From Lachnospiraceae bacterium (lineage in GTDB: Bacteria > Bacillota > Clostridia > Lachnospirales > Lachnospiraceae): a stretch of DNA of 64,000 nt. The DNA lies in assembly GCA_024696005.1 (NCBI GenBank), contig JAILHF010000051.1:434001-498000 (forward strand), read 5' to 3'. The position numbers and the translations under genes were made by a program. Below, one piece after another: positions 51,111 to 60,647 of the stretch. Positions within the stretch are counted from its first letter, which is position 1; each line of letters opens with the position of its first letter. The notes beneath the pieces are model-generated. The model saw only the letters and a list, made by a program, of their open reading frames with translations. It was not told the origin of the DNA and made no database searches.

Positions 51111-53014
51111 TACTGCTCACCCCCTTCCTCTTCGGTAGCGTCAGCCGGTGCTTCCTCTTCGGGCGCCTGGGCTTCTTCTGCCGCCTTCAAAGCTTCCTGC
51201 TCTTCCGGGGTAAGGGTAAATCCGATGTGGCAGCTTGCTTCATATACAACCTGTCTCTGCATGACGGTCTGGATCATCTCGATTCCGTCCAGGATGACCA
51301 TTCCGACTTCATATTCCACATATTCCTTCGGGAAATCCGGGATGCGGGTCTCATCGACATCCTCAAGGTCTTCGGCATCAATCAGTTCAACCGGTTCCTC
51401 TTCTTCCTCGTCCTCTTCCCCTTCCCCTTCGGGTACATAATCCTCGGTCCAGTAGATCGGATTTCCGTCCTCATCGTAACCGATGATCATGATGTAACGC
51501 CACAGATCGTCAACAGCCGAGATCTTGAAGTTGCGCACGTAATCCAGGCTGCCGATCTTGAGCAGCACATCCGCCACTTCGTTCTTCGCCGTCTCGTGCC
51601 AGCCGCTGGTCAATTCAAAGGTCACTTCACCGTCAACGCAGGTGATCGTCGTGATGTGGGAGTCCTTCGGAAGCAGTCTTTCCAGATCATCGATGAACTG
51701 GACGAGGTATTCATTGTCATTGTGCGTGCCGAGCTCGAAGGCCTTGACCTGGAGATACTCTGCTTCCGCTTCTTCGTAAGCGGCTTTGATCTCCTCGATA
51801 TCCTTGATCTTCTCGATCTCGGCTTCCAGACGCTTGCGCTCGTCATCAACCTTCTTGTGCTGGTAGATGGAAATGCCGGTAAAGACCGCGCTTCCCACAA
51901 ACGCTACCAGGAATGCGTACTTCAGATACTTGATCAGGTCCGAAGACTCGATCAGGCTCGACTTCTGCCCGGAACCGATGTTCAGGTTCATGGGATCGAT
52001 GATCGCACCGATGTTGGGCAGGTAACGGAGCACTTCCTCTGCGGTCAGTGCAGCCTGTCCCTTGATGGATACGCCGGCAAGTGTATCGAAGTGTTCCACC
52101 GGAGCACCGAGCTCACGCTGGAGGATCTTCTCGATACCGGCAATGGCGGAACCTTCACCGAAGATCTTGATACCCTGCAGCAGTTCGCCGGGGTTCTTGG
52201 TTCTGTGGTATTCCACCGCACGTCCGATACCGTTTACCAGGTAGGAAACCGTCTGTGCATATTCATCTGCCGTGACGTGCTGATCCAGAAGGGCCTCGTT
52301 GGAAAGCAGCGTTTTCGCGTCTTTCTCCGAGATCTTCTTGACATCCATCAGGGCATTGATAACTGCCGTCTTACCGTAGTTGACGCTACGCTGCAACACG
52401 AGCACGTGTCCGCGCATGACGTTGACGTAGGTTGCGTCTTTTTCGATCTGAAGGACCAGATCGGTACGCCCTTCCTGCATCTGCAGGGCCAGAAGCTGAA
52501 TAACGGAATTACCGAAGTAATCGATGCTCTTAACGTTCAGTTTCAGGTCTTCCGCAACTTCGTAATAGCCGCGGACAAGATCCATGGGGGCAGCCACTGC
52601 GGATACGCGGTACTTGCGACCTTCCTCTGTCATATAATCATCGAGGATCGAATAGGCGAAGAGGTAATCCCCCGAACCACTCATCGGGAAATACTCGCCG
52701 GAGTTTGCCTGCAGTACCTGTCCGAGTTTTTTGGTGTTTTTGAAGTAGTTGATCTCTACTTCCTTGCTGGCGATCTTTTTACTTGCAATGGTGAAGATGA
52801 CATCCTTTGCCGTGAATCCTCTTCCGAAGATGGCAGTCCGGATCGCTTCTGCCACGGACGATACATCTACGATGTAGCCGTCATTGTAGCTTCCCGCCGG
52901 AGTCGGGATCTCTGCCGCATTGCTCAGCACGACCGTCTTGTTGTTGTTCCTCTGCATCTCGGCAATACGTGTAACATCGCCCGAGATGTAGATTGTCAGT
53001 GCCTTGTTGGCCAT
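51110..53014 (-). CDS. PilM-PilN fusion protein
   Basis: 634 residues. Residues 1 to about 350 are an actin-like PilM ATPase domain (motifs TIYISGD, VDVSSVAEAIRTAIFG and ALLDQHVTADEYAQTVSYLV). A membrane helix (about 368-388) and a PilN-like coiled coil plus ferredoxin-like domain (DDLERLLPKDSHITTITC) follow. The tail is very acidic. PilM and PilN are usually separate proteins that bind each other, so this joins the cytoplasmic and membrane parts. AAGGGGAG precedes the ATG. Confidence 0.85.
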   Translation of the reverse strand: MANKALTIYISGDVTRIAEMQRNNNKTVVLSNAAEIPTPAGSYNDGYIVDVSSVAEAIRTAIFGRGFTAKDVIFTIASKKIASKEVEINYFKNTKKLGQVLQANSGEYFPMSGSGDYLFAYSILDDYMTEEGRKYRVSAVAAPMDLVRGYYEVAEDLKLNVKSIDYFGNSVIQLLALQMQEGRTDLVLQIEKDATYVNVMRGHVLVLQRSVNYGKTAVINALMDVKKISEKDAKTLLSNEALLDQHVTADEYAQTVSYLVNGIGRAVEYHRTKNPGELLQGIKIFGEGSAIAGIEKILQRELGAPVEHFDTLAGVSIKGQAALTAEEVLRYLPNIGAIIDPMNLNIGSGQKSSLIESSDLIKYLKYAFLVAFVGSAVFTGISIYQHKKVDDERKRLEAEIEKIKDIEEIKAAYEEAEAEYLQVKAFELGTHNDNEYLVQFIDDLERLLPKDSHITTITCVDGEVTFELTSGWHETAKNEVADVLLKIGSLDYVRNFKISAVDDLWRYIMIIGYDEDGNPIYWTEDYVPEGEGEEDEEEEEPVELIDAEDLEDVDETRIPDFPKEYVEYEVGMVILDGIEMIQTVMQRQVVYEASCHIGFTLTPEEQEALKAAEEAQAPEEEAPADATEEEGGEQ

Positions 53015-53039
53015 TCTTGCTGCTCCCCTTTCATATTAG

Positions 53040-53091
53040 ATTATACGGCTCTTTCAAAAGCCTGTATCATAGCAACGGCCGCAGGCCGTGA
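53040..53091 (-). promoter_or_regulatory. Possible internal promoter upstream of the PilM-PilN gene
   Basis: Minus strand TATAAT at 53045-53040, with no strong -35. A small hairpin ACGGCC/GGCCGT (53076-53090) and a GGCTTTT/AAGAGCC pair lie upstream in the 91-nt gap. Weak evidence. Confidence 0.35.
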
Positions 53092-53105
53092 TATGCTCAC
53101 TTTAC

Positions 53106-53816
53106 TCAGAACGTAAAAAACGTTCCGATATACCAATCGATCACTCTGTCGCCCCAGATCATCGCAACGACCGCTCCCAAAGCAAGATAAGGCCCGAAAG
53201 CCAATACATGCTCCTTTTTGCTGATGATCATACGAAGTCCGTGTATCAACACCCCCAAAACGCATGCCAGCAAAAGCACCAAAAGGATCTTTTTCCACCC
53301 CAGGAATAAACCGAGCGCCGCCATCATCTTGACATCACCGAAGCCCATGGCCCTGCCCCCGCTGATCAGCCCGATCGCAAGGAACAAACCGCTCACCAGC
53401 ACGGCTCCGATCAGGTATTCGTACCAGTGTCCCAAATCTGTCATCAGGCGTCCCGCTCCGCAGAACGCGATCAGAAGATTCAGTTCAGGCGGCAATTCAT
53501 AGATCGCCAGATCCACCATGGACAAAGCCGACAGCAGACCGCAGCAGATGCCGCACAAAAGGAAATACCAATCCGCACCGTATTCCTGAAGAAGGATAAG
53601 CCAGAGGATCACCTGCAGGATACAGAAAGCAAACAGGCGGCCTCCCTGTCCCTTCTTTCTGCAGGCTGCCATTCCATCCGGCACCCTCATCTTTTCCAAG
53701 GTTCTGTTGCGTTCCTCCTCCGGCCCCAGACAAATCTTAAAAGCAGCATAATGATACATTATGGCACCAAAGAAAAAAGCAGCACAAATTGCACATAAAA
53801 AATAATATGGTTTCAC
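53106..53816 (-). CDS. Type IV prepilin peptidase (A24 family)
   Basis: 236 residues with about seven membrane helices. The two catalytic aspartates are Asp102 (SMVDLAIYELP) and Asp161 (GFGDVKMM), the GxGD signature. It cleaves prepilins after the -1 Gly. The N-terminal Cys4 zinc region of PilD-type methyltransferases is absent. The start appears to be GTG 53816, 1-2 nt after the predicted transcription start, so the mRNA may be leaderless; ATG 53759 is an alternative that would cut the first helix. Confidence 0.9.
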   Translation of the reverse strand: MKPYYFLCAICAAFFFGAIMYHYAAFKICLGPEEERNRTLEKMRVPDGMAACRKKGQGGRLFAFCILQVILWLILLQEYGADWYFLLCGICCGLLSALSMVDLAIYELPPELNLLIAFCGAGRLMTDLGHWYEYLIGAVLVSGLFLAIGLISGGRAMGFGDVKMMAALGLFLGWKKILLVLLLACVLGVLIHGLRMIISKKEHVLAFGPYLALGAVVAMIWGDRVIDWYIGTFFTF

Positions 53817-53824
53817 TTATGCCG

Positions 53825-53853
53825 ATTATAACAAATGAAACTCTGTTCGTCAA
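53825..53853 (-). promoter_or_regulatory. SigA-type promoter of the pilus operon
   Basis: Minus strand TTGACG (53853-53848), exactly 17 nt, then TATAAT (53830-53825). The start codon of the peptidase gene is 8 nt after the -10 box. Confidence 0.8.
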
Positions 53854-53871
53854 TTTGCATATAACAAAAAA

Positions 53872-56433
53872 TTATTGATTGATGTCGGTCTTTTGACGAA
53901 GCAGCTTCCATTCGTTTTCATCGAAAATGTTTCCGCCCACCGAATAGACGTTCCCATCCGACGTATCCAGTTCCGCCCCGTTCTTTTCCACATCAAAGAT
54001 GTCGATCCTGCTGAGTACGGAAAAGAAAACTTTCTGTCGGGCGTTCTTTGCCGTCCCGTCGATCCTGCGGCCGGTAAAGGGATTGACCGGCTCCTCCACG
54101 ATCCCTTCCAGGGCCAGGCTCGGCACATCCGCATTGGTCATGAATTCCTCCGAAACGCCGAATTCCCCGTCCCCGAAATCCTTGACCAGGAGCAGGGGAT
54201 TGACCCGGGTCGCATCCTCGCCGCCTTCCAGCTTCACATCCAGAAGCCCCAGCCCGGTGCCGTGATCGGCTGCCAGGATAATGCGGGTGTTTTCGTACAC
54301 CCCTTCCGCTTTCAGGCACTCGATCCACCTTCCCAGGGCCAGGAGCGACGCCATGTTCACATGATAATGGCTGACCCGCTCATCCGTCCAGCCCGGAAGA
54401 TCACAGGGGTAGCCCGGCGCTTCGCACCCGCGGTTGTCGACCTTCGCGGACGGGATGTAATCGGGAAGCTGCAGGCGGCAGGGGCTGTGCGTCGTCTGGT
54501 TCGCCAGCATGATGAAACTCCCCGCCCCGCCGGCATCGTAATCCGTCAATTCCGGCAGCGCATCCAGAACACTGTAGGCATTCCAGAAGGCAGGGCTCAC
54601 ATCGGACGCCGGCACCACGCTCATGTAGCCGCCTTTTCCGTAAACGTAAGCTGCCAGCGGAGGAGGCAGCGCACGGAACAGGCTGTAAAACACGAAATTC
54701 CGCTCCACATCGATATCGACAAAGCCCTCATAATCCGCATACTTTCCGTCCGTAACGATGGCACTTACCCCCTCTGTCCCGGCATACAGTTCCTCCCAGG
54801 GCGTCCGATGGTAGTGCGCTTCCAGGGGGTCATCGCTCATGACGACCTCATACCCCGCACCGGCAAACAGCTTCGGCAACAGCAGAAGAGCCTCATCCGT
54901 TTTTTCAATATAAAACGCATCCTGTCTCTCATGCATCCCCGCGGGCGAATACTCATAACCGCCGTAGACCGCCGGTGCCCCCAGACGGGTACTCCCCCCG
55001 AAGGAGAGCGTGTTCGGATACCAGGTAAAACCGGAATAGACCGCCGGAAGTTCGGGTCTTTCTTCCATTATATATGGAATAAAAGCCGAGACCGCCCGGT
55101 CCAGCATGATGACGACCACGTTCTTCCCGCTCCGGCTCAGATGAAAGACAGGCTCCTTCGCTTCATCCGCCGCAAGCGCCGGCCCCTGATCCTTCTCATA
55201 GCGCGCCAGCTGCTCTCCGATCCGAAACAGCCCCGGCAGAGAGGCGAGGAAAAGACTCGCGCAGAGGATGCGAAGCAGCGTGCGCCACAAAGCCTCCTTC
55301 TCTTTCAGAAACCAGTACACGAGCAGGGGCAGGGCTATGAGCAGGAAGATCCCGATGCTGACCTCCGTATCCGACCAGGAAGGCAGACTGTCATAGATAA
55401 GCTGCCCGGAGATCGTCCCCAGCTTTCTGTGAAACAGCAAAAGAGAGAGACTCCCTGCCGTAAGAAGACATCCCAGCAGGAAACGGACAAAGCGTCTCCC
55501 CCCTTTTCCCAGAAGGGACAGATAGATCCCGCCCCACAGAAGAAAGAGCCCCGCATAATCCAGCGCAGTGGTGTAGATATAGTGCCAGGGAGAAACAAAG
55601 TGGAAGGGATCCACGAAATCCGCCGGAGAAGCGGAAATGCACAGCACCGGGATCAGCAGTCCCAGAAGCAGTGCGGCTCCGACGGTCTCCTCGGCCAGAA
55701 AGCCCCCTTTGCCCGCCTGCTGCTCGGCCGTTTTCTTTTTCGGCACAGGGACCAGATTCTTTCCGAGGGACAGAAGATTATTGCACAGCCAGTACAGCAC
55801 CAGACCGGAAGGGCAGTCATACAGAAGAAGCAGGAACAAAAGCGCCAGGAGGACAGGCTGGATCAGTTCGCTCTTCGGCCGTTTTCCCACGAAGACGACC
55901 GCCGAAAGCAGATTGACCGCTGTCATCAGGATCGGGAGCAGATGGATGCCCGTTCCTGCGATCTCAAGCAGGGAATCCGGCCGGTCCAGTGCTCCCAGAA
56001 GAGGCACCTCCGTTCCCTTCAGCGCCGGATGCTCCGAAAGGAAATGATAGGCAGCGATAAAGAAGGGGATCTGCAACAGCAGGGAAAGGCTGCCCTTCAG
56101 GGCGGCCAGCGGATCCCGATGAATCTTTCTGTACAGGGCCTGCCGCATCATGATGCGTTCGTCCCCGGAAAAGGTCCTGCGGATATGCTCGTTCCAGGCT
56201 CTCACCCTCTCCTGCTTATCCCTTCCCGCCTCCTGAAGCCTTTCCGCATTCCGGTACAGCGGCAGCGTCAGCAGAAAGACCAGGCCGCTCAGGCCGATGA
56301 TGGCGAAAACCACCCTGTCTCCGGAGATCTGCATCAGCAGGTAGAAAAACAGATCCATCAGATATTCCAGCGGACTGATCACGAGTCGGTACAGAAAAGA
56401 AACTGCGGCTTTGCCTACCATCGGTTCCCCCAT
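53872..56433 (-). CDS. YidC/Oxa1-like domain fused to AlkP-superfamily (sulfatase) domain, paralogue C
   Basis: 853 residues. Residues about 20-235 match the YidC/Oxa1 core: LPLYRNAERLQ, a charged cytoplasmic hairpin (70-105), LLLQIPFFIAAYHFL, LHLLP-type and SGLVLYWLCNNLLSL. About five more helices follow (250-400). The outer domain starts near 435: metal-binding Asp445 (VVVIMLDRA), likely nucleophile Thr482 (GGSTRLGAP), TTHS..LQLPDY (about 647) and AADHG (about 722). The tail has FMTNADVP..NPFTG and GNIFDENEW. LTA synthase-like enzymes move phosphoglycerol in this way; the substrate here is unknown. It overlaps the GT-C gene by 19 nt. Confidence 0.88.
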   Translation of the reverse strand: MGEPMVGKAAVSFLYRLVISPLEYLMDLFFYLLMQISGDRVVFAIIGLSGLVFLLTLPLYRNAERLQEAGRDKQERVRAWNEHIRRTFSGDERIMMRQALYRKIHRDPLAALKGSLSLLLQIPFFIAAYHFLSEHPALKGTEVPLLGALDRPDSLLEIAGTGIHLLPILMTAVNLLSAVVFVGKRPKSELIQPVLLALLFLLLLYDCPSGLVLYWLCNNLLSLGKNLVPVPKKKTAEQQAGKGGFLAEETVGAALLLGLLIPVLCISASPADFVDPFHFVSPWHYIYTTALDYAGLFLLWGGIYLSLLGKGGRRFVRFLLGCLLTAGSLSLLLFHRKLGTISGQLIYDSLPSWSDTEVSIGIFLLIALPLLVYWFLKEKEALWRTLLRILCASLFLASLPGLFRIGEQLARYEKDQGPALAADEAKEPVFHLSRSGKNVVVIMLDRAVSAFIPYIMEERPELPAVYSGFTWYPNTLSFGGSTRLGAPAVYGGYEYSPAGMHERQDAFYIEKTDEALLLLPKLFAGAGYEVVMSDDPLEAHYHRTPWEELYAGTEGVSAIVTDGKYADYEGFVDIDVERNFVFYSLFRALPPPLAAYVYGKGGYMSVVPASDVSPAFWNAYSVLDALPELTDYDAGGAGSFIMLANQTTHSPCRLQLPDYIPSAKVDNRGCEAPGYPCDLPGWTDERVSHYHVNMASLLALGRWIECLKAEGVYENTRIILAADHGTGLGLLDVKLEGGEDATRVNPLLLVKDFGDGEFGVSEEFMTNADVPSLALEGIVEEPVNPFTGRRIDGTAKNARQKVFFSVLSRIDIFDVEKNGAELDTSDGNVYSVGGNIFDENEWKLLRQKTDINQ

Positions 56434-57962
56434 TCCAGCTCCGAATCCCGGCCCAGACCATACTCTTCCTCAAAATACCGCACGGGCGGATGCTCCTCAT
56501 CCAGCTCCAGCAGGGAAAAGCAGTCCTCCCCTCCCACCGGTACCGAATAGAAGAGGATCCTGTGCGCTCTTTTCTCCGCCATTTCCTGCCAAACCCAGAA
56601 TCTGCGGTCCTTATCGGGAACGTAAAACGTCACCGGCTCCTCATAGCAAAGAGCAGCCGCCCCGTATGCCAGCACTCTGGCATAGGATGTGCATATCGCC
56701 ACATCCGCCCCGCTCTGTCTGACCGCCTCTTTCAGCATCCCGGTCTGCTTTTGCAGCTCATCCGTCCGCATCATGGCGATGAAGCTGGCCTTCCAGACCA
56801 TACTGTCCGGATCGGCCAGGGCCCGTTCGAACAGAAAGCCCTTGCAGGCAAGGATCAGGCAGAGCAAAAGCAGGGCTGCCCCGCAAAAGAGATGCGACAT
56901 CTCTTTCCCTGCGCCCTCCGAGCGCATGGAATCCGGGATCAGCACTGCCAGATAAGCCCAGAACAGGAGCATCCGCAGCTGCCCGTACAGAAGGCTGTCG
57001 TCATCGTATCCGTAGGAACGAGACAGACCTAACATCAGGATCGAAGCCGCGACCGAGGCCAGCAGCAGCCAAGCCGTTTCCTTCCTGCCTTTCGCAAAGC
57101 AAAAGACAAGGAGAAGGATCAGGAAAAGGGGGATCAGGACCACGCCCGCCTTCCCGGCAAAGCAATACTCGGAAAACCTCGCCGGCAGGACGCTTAAGTT
57201 GCGCAAAAACACCTCGGCGGAAAAGCCGCCTCCCGCCACATGATACAGGGCATATTCCGGCTGCAGGACATAGAAAAGGCAGCGTGCCCCGTAAACGCAG
57301 CCTCCGGCCGCAGTACCGAGCAGCACGGGAAGCCAGCTTCCTTTTGTGAACCATTCCTTTTTCTCCTTCAGGATCATCCGGAAGATCCCGAGAGCCAGAA
57401 TGATCAGCGCCGTCTCTGTCATGACAAAACCGATCATCCCAAGGAATGCGGCAAGAAGCTTTTTCCAAAAGCCCGCCTTTTCATCCCAAAGCAGCTTTAC
57501 CGCAAGCACCGCAAACGGAAGCCCCGGGATAAAGGAGCGTGGAACGGAGGTGAGCACATCCCAGGCCCAGCCGCATCCGGCGGCAAGCAGCAGGATCCCG
57601 AAGGCCACATGCGGCCTTCTGCCGCGATAGGCCGAAACACTCAGCAGCACAAAGGGAAAAAATCCCCACAGCATGCTGACGGTAGGAAGCGCCACGTATA
57701 ACGGCCAGCCCATGAGATAGAGCGGAACGGCAAGAAGGGATTCCCACATGCTGCCGTAATCCTGACCGAAAAAGCAGGGCTCCGGAAAATGGCCGTGGGC
57801 GAAATGCACCGTGCCGTACCACATCAGCGTCTGATCGTCATCGGTGTAGCAATAGGAATAGCGGATCAGCACATAGATGCGCCAGCCCAGCAGGATAAGC
57901 CAGCCCATTGTCAGGACCAGCGCCTGAGGGTCCGTTTTCTTCTTTTCGTTCTTCTCCGTCAT
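56415..57962 (-). CDS. Polytopic GT-C-like membrane protein
   Basis: 515 residues with about ten or more membrane helices. The first outer loop has a TDDDQTLMWYG motif and FFGQDYGSMWE, which resembles the acidic loop of GT-C glycosyltransferases that use lipid-linked sugars. The C-terminal 90 residues form a soluble domain. The ATG overlaps the stop of paralogue B by 4 nt, and the 3' end overlaps paralogue C by 19 nt, so the three are co-translated. Proposed role: adding a sugar to the polymer handled by its neighbours. The family call is by eye and moderate. Confidence 0.65.
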   Translation of the reverse strand: MTEKNEKKKTDPQALVLTMGWLILLGWRIYVLIRYSYCYTDDDQTLMWYGTVHFAHGHFPEPCFFGQDYGSMWESLLAVPLYLMGWPLYVALPTVSMLWGFFPFVLLSVSAYRGRRPHVAFGILLLAAGCGWAWDVLTSVPRSFIPGLPFAVLAVKLLWDEKAGFWKKLLAAFLGMIGFVMTETALIILALGIFRMILKEKKEWFTKGSWLPVLLGTAAGGCVYGARCLFYVLQPEYALYHVAGGGFSAEVFLRNLSVLPARFSEYCFAGKAGVVLIPLFLILLLVFCFAKGRKETAWLLLASVAASILMLGLSRSYGYDDDSLLYGQLRMLLFWAYLAVLIPDSMRSEGAGKEMSHLFCGAALLLLCLILACKGFLFERALADPDSMVWKASFIAMMRTDELQKQTGMLKEAVRQSGADVAICTSYARVLAYGAAALCYEEPVTFYVPDKDRRFWVWQEMAEKRAHRILFYSVPVGGEDCFSLLELDEEHPPVRYFEEEYGLGRDSELEWGNRW

Positions 57963-60625
57963 TGTCCGCTCTGCTCCATCTTTTCCCAGTTTTCTTTGAT
58001 AAAGATATTATCATGCACAGTATACCACGGCGCATCGGAAGTATCAAAAGCCGTTCCGCCCTGAAGCTCCCATATCCCCGTATAGGTCACTTCCATCGGT
58101 CCCTGCTCTTTCCGGCTCGAATCGACGGGATTCCCGGTAAAGGGATTGACCGGATCTTCGATCAGCCCTTCCAGCACCAGGACCGGCGCATCCGCATTGG
58201 TCATGAATTCCTCCGACACCGTGAAGCCGTGGGCGTCGAAATCCTTGAACATCAGAAGACAGTTGAACGCTTCCATGTCCGTGCCGTCATCCTGGATCAG
58301 GTCATCAAACTGTCCGAAGGGATAGCCGTGGTCCGAAGCGATCACGATCCTGGTATTGTCATATACCCCCTGCTCCCGCAGCAGATCGAACCAGTCCGCG
58401 AGGAACTGGTACGCGGCCACATTGACATGATAATGCCGGATCTGGCTCATGGTCTCCAGGTGCATGACCCTTCCGTCCACGACGCGGTCTCCGTTCAGGA
58501 CGTATCCGCTGTTATCGATCTCACCATCCTCCGGCAGGGTATAATCCGGAAGCTGCAACACGGTTCCCTCATGGGTAAGATAATTGCAGAACACATTCAG
58601 CTGTCCGGCCCCGTCCGTAAACGTTGTTTCTTCCCGTAACGACGAGAGCACCGCAAAAGCCGTCTCGAAATCCAAAAGGGATTCGCTTCTGGCCGGGTTC
58701 ACTTCATAGTATAGGTAATGCTGCAGAAAATAGGGCGCGATGCGGAACATACTGTAATCCCGGAAAGCCAGGGAAAGCTTTTCCTCATCCATCCCCTGCC
58801 CGGCCCGCAGCTTCCGCTCGGGTGCATGGGCACGCACGCCTTCGATCCCGTCGAAAACGGAGTTATCCCCCGATGAGACATAATTCCCGTAAGGAACGGA
58901 AGTGACGGACACCCCGTATCCGTTTTCCGAAAAGATCGTCGGCAGAAGCGTCAGCGCTTCGTTGTGTTTTTCCGAAAGGAGCTTGTCCGTTCTTGCATTC
59001 ATGGCCGACGGGGTATATTCATACCCGCCGTAGAGCGTGGGTGCCCCCAGATTCGTGGACCGTCCCATGGAGATGGAGTTGGGATACCAGCAAAAGCCGT
59101 CAAACTTCTCCCTAAGCCCTTCCCTTTCTTCCATTATATAGGGAAGCATGCCGCCGACCGCCCGGTCCAGCATGATCAGCACCACGTTCTTCTCCGTCTT
59201 CGACAGGACCATCAGCTCTTCCGTCCCCTCGTCCTCCCGGGCGCTCCGAAGCTCTTCCTCTTTCCCCTTCGCCAGGGCATCGCCGCCTTCGTAAAGGCAG
59301 AGCCCCAAAAGGCCCAGCGCCAGAAAGGGCAGAAGCCGCTGCCAGGGAAAACGCACACACAGCTGCCAGAGCACCGCAGTCAGGAGCATCAGCAGAGCCA
59401 GGCTCAAGACCACCCACGCCCAGGGGAAGGTGGGATCGTTCTCGTAGCGCATATTGCTGAGAAGCAGGCCGTTTTTGTTCCCCCAGAAAAAGAAGTCGTA
59501 AAAACCGAGAAGCACAAGGATCATGAAAAGCCGCCCGACGACAGGGCGCTTCTTTTTCTCGCTCATGAGCAGCAGGAGGCTGCACCACACAAAACTTACG
59601 CTTCCCCAGAAGGAAAGGTTTTCCTTTAAAAGCCCCGCAAGGCTTCGGATATCCCGCACCGGAAAATCCGCCGGTGCCGCATAGATCACGCTCAGCGGAA
59701 GGTAGACTCCCGCGAACAGAAAAAGGCAGCATTCACAGAGGAAATACGAAAGCCCCGCAAGCGGCTTCTCTTCTGCTTTCCGCTCGGGCAGCTTCCCTTT
59801 GCTCTTCAGATAAAGCAGCACCACGGGGACATGCAAAAGGAGCAGCGTGAGCAGGGAGACCAGGGAATCCTGAAACGGAAAATCCGACAGCTGCAGCACA
59901 TCGCTTCCGTTGTAGATCGTAAGCGTGAAAAACACAATATAGCACAGATAGGCCGCCGCCAAACCGAGCTTTTTGGCGTATTCCTGCCAACGGAGCCGGA
60001 TGAACAGGTTCTTCAGCAGTGAGAACAGGTTGTTGAAGCTCCAATACAAAACCAGGCCGGCCGGCGAACGGTACAAAAGGAGCAGAAAGACCGCCGGGAG
60101 CAGCAACATCGACAGTCTTTCCTTCATCGTCACCCGTTCCTGATACAGAAATACCGAGACCAGATTGAGCCCGGTCATGATGAGCGGGAGCAGATTGACA
60201 GACACCGCTCCCAGATGAAGCGCCGCGTCCGGCTGCCAGAACCAGGGATCCTTCACGGGTGCGGCTTCTCCGAGATAGCGGTACGCCGCCATAAAGAAGG
60301 GGATCTGTAAAAGCAGCGGCAAAAGCTTTCCGAGCCCCTGTGCCGGCGAGAATTTTTTGATCCCGTAATAGTACTGGGTGATGAGGGCCCGTTCATCCCC
60401 GCGGAAGGTCCTGCGGATATGAGTAAGCCACCCCTCCATGTCCGCTTCCTTCTTTCTCTGCGCCTCCTGCATGGCATCTGCCCGCAGATACAGGGGCAGT
60501 GTGAACAGGCTCACTGCGATGCTCAGCACCAGCAAAGCAGCCTGGGGACTCCGCGTCGCCATCAGGCTTCTCCGAAACAGGACATCCATCAGATATTCGA
60601 TTGGCGTGAGAAGAAAATCCAGCAA
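57959..60625 (-). CDS. YidC/Oxa1-like domain fused to AlkP-superfamily domain, paralogue B
   Basis: 888 residues. It begins LDFLLTPIEYLMDVLF, aligning without gaps with paralogue A. The YidC-like core contains TLPLYLRADAMQEAQRKKE, LLPLLLQIPFFMAAYRYLG and SPAGLVLYWSFNNLFSLLKN. Further helices lie at about 215-450. The outer domain has Asp487 (VVLIMLDRA), Thr524 (GRSTNLGAP), LTHEGTVLQLPDY, SDHGYPFGQFDDLI, FMTNADAPVLVLEG and the tail NIFIKENWEKM. The start is TTG 60625, a few nt after GGGAGG. It lies 22 nt after paralogue A. Confidence 0.88.
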   Translation of the reverse strand: MLDFLLTPIEYLMDVLFRRSLMATRSPQAALLVLSIAVSLFTLPLYLRADAMQEAQRKKEADMEGWLTHIRRTFRGDERALITQYYYGIKKFSPAQGLGKLLPLLLQIPFFMAAYRYLGEAAPVKDPWFWQPDAALHLGAVSVNLLPLIMTGLNLVSVFLYQERVTMKERLSMLLLPAVFLLLLYRSPAGLVLYWSFNNLFSLLKNLFIRLRWQEYAKKLGLAAAYLCYIVFFTLTIYNGSDVLQLSDFPFQDSLVSLLTLLLLHVPVVLLYLKSKGKLPERKAEEKPLAGLSYFLCECCLFLFAGVYLPLSVIYAAPADFPVRDIRSLAGLLKENLSFWGSVSFVWCSLLLLMSEKKKRPVVGRLFMILVLLGFYDFFFWGNKNGLLLSNMRYENDPTFPWAWVVLSLALLMLLTAVLWQLCVRFPWQRLLPFLALGLLGLCLYEGGDALAKGKEEELRSAREDEGTEELMVLSKTEKNVVLIMLDRAVGGMLPYIMEEREGLREKFDGFCWYPNSISMGRSTNLGAPTLYGGYEYTPSAMNARTDKLLSEKHNEALTLLPTIFSENGYGVSVTSVPYGNYVSSGDNSVFDGIEGVRAHAPERKLRAGQGMDEEKLSLAFRDYSMFRIAPYFLQHYLYYEVNPARSESLLDFETAFAVLSSLREETTFTDGAGQLNVFCNYLTHEGTVLQLPDYTLPEDGEIDNSGYVLNGDRVVDGRVMHLETMSQIRHYHVNVAAYQFLADWFDLLREQGVYDNTRIVIASDHGYPFGQFDDLIQDDGTDMEAFNCLLMFKDFDAHGFTVSEEFMTNADAPVLVLEGLIEDPVNPFTGNPVDSSRKEQGPMEVTYTGIWELQGGTAFDTSDAPWYTVHDNIFIKENWEKMEQSGQ

Positions 60626-60647
60626 AAAAGCCTCCCGTCAGGATCCG

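Noticed and set aside
53875-56550. Long plus-strand open frame opposite YidC-AlkP paralogue C
   Set aside because: Arg/Gln/Pro-rich translation with no domain, typical of the complement of a GC-rich membrane protein gene.
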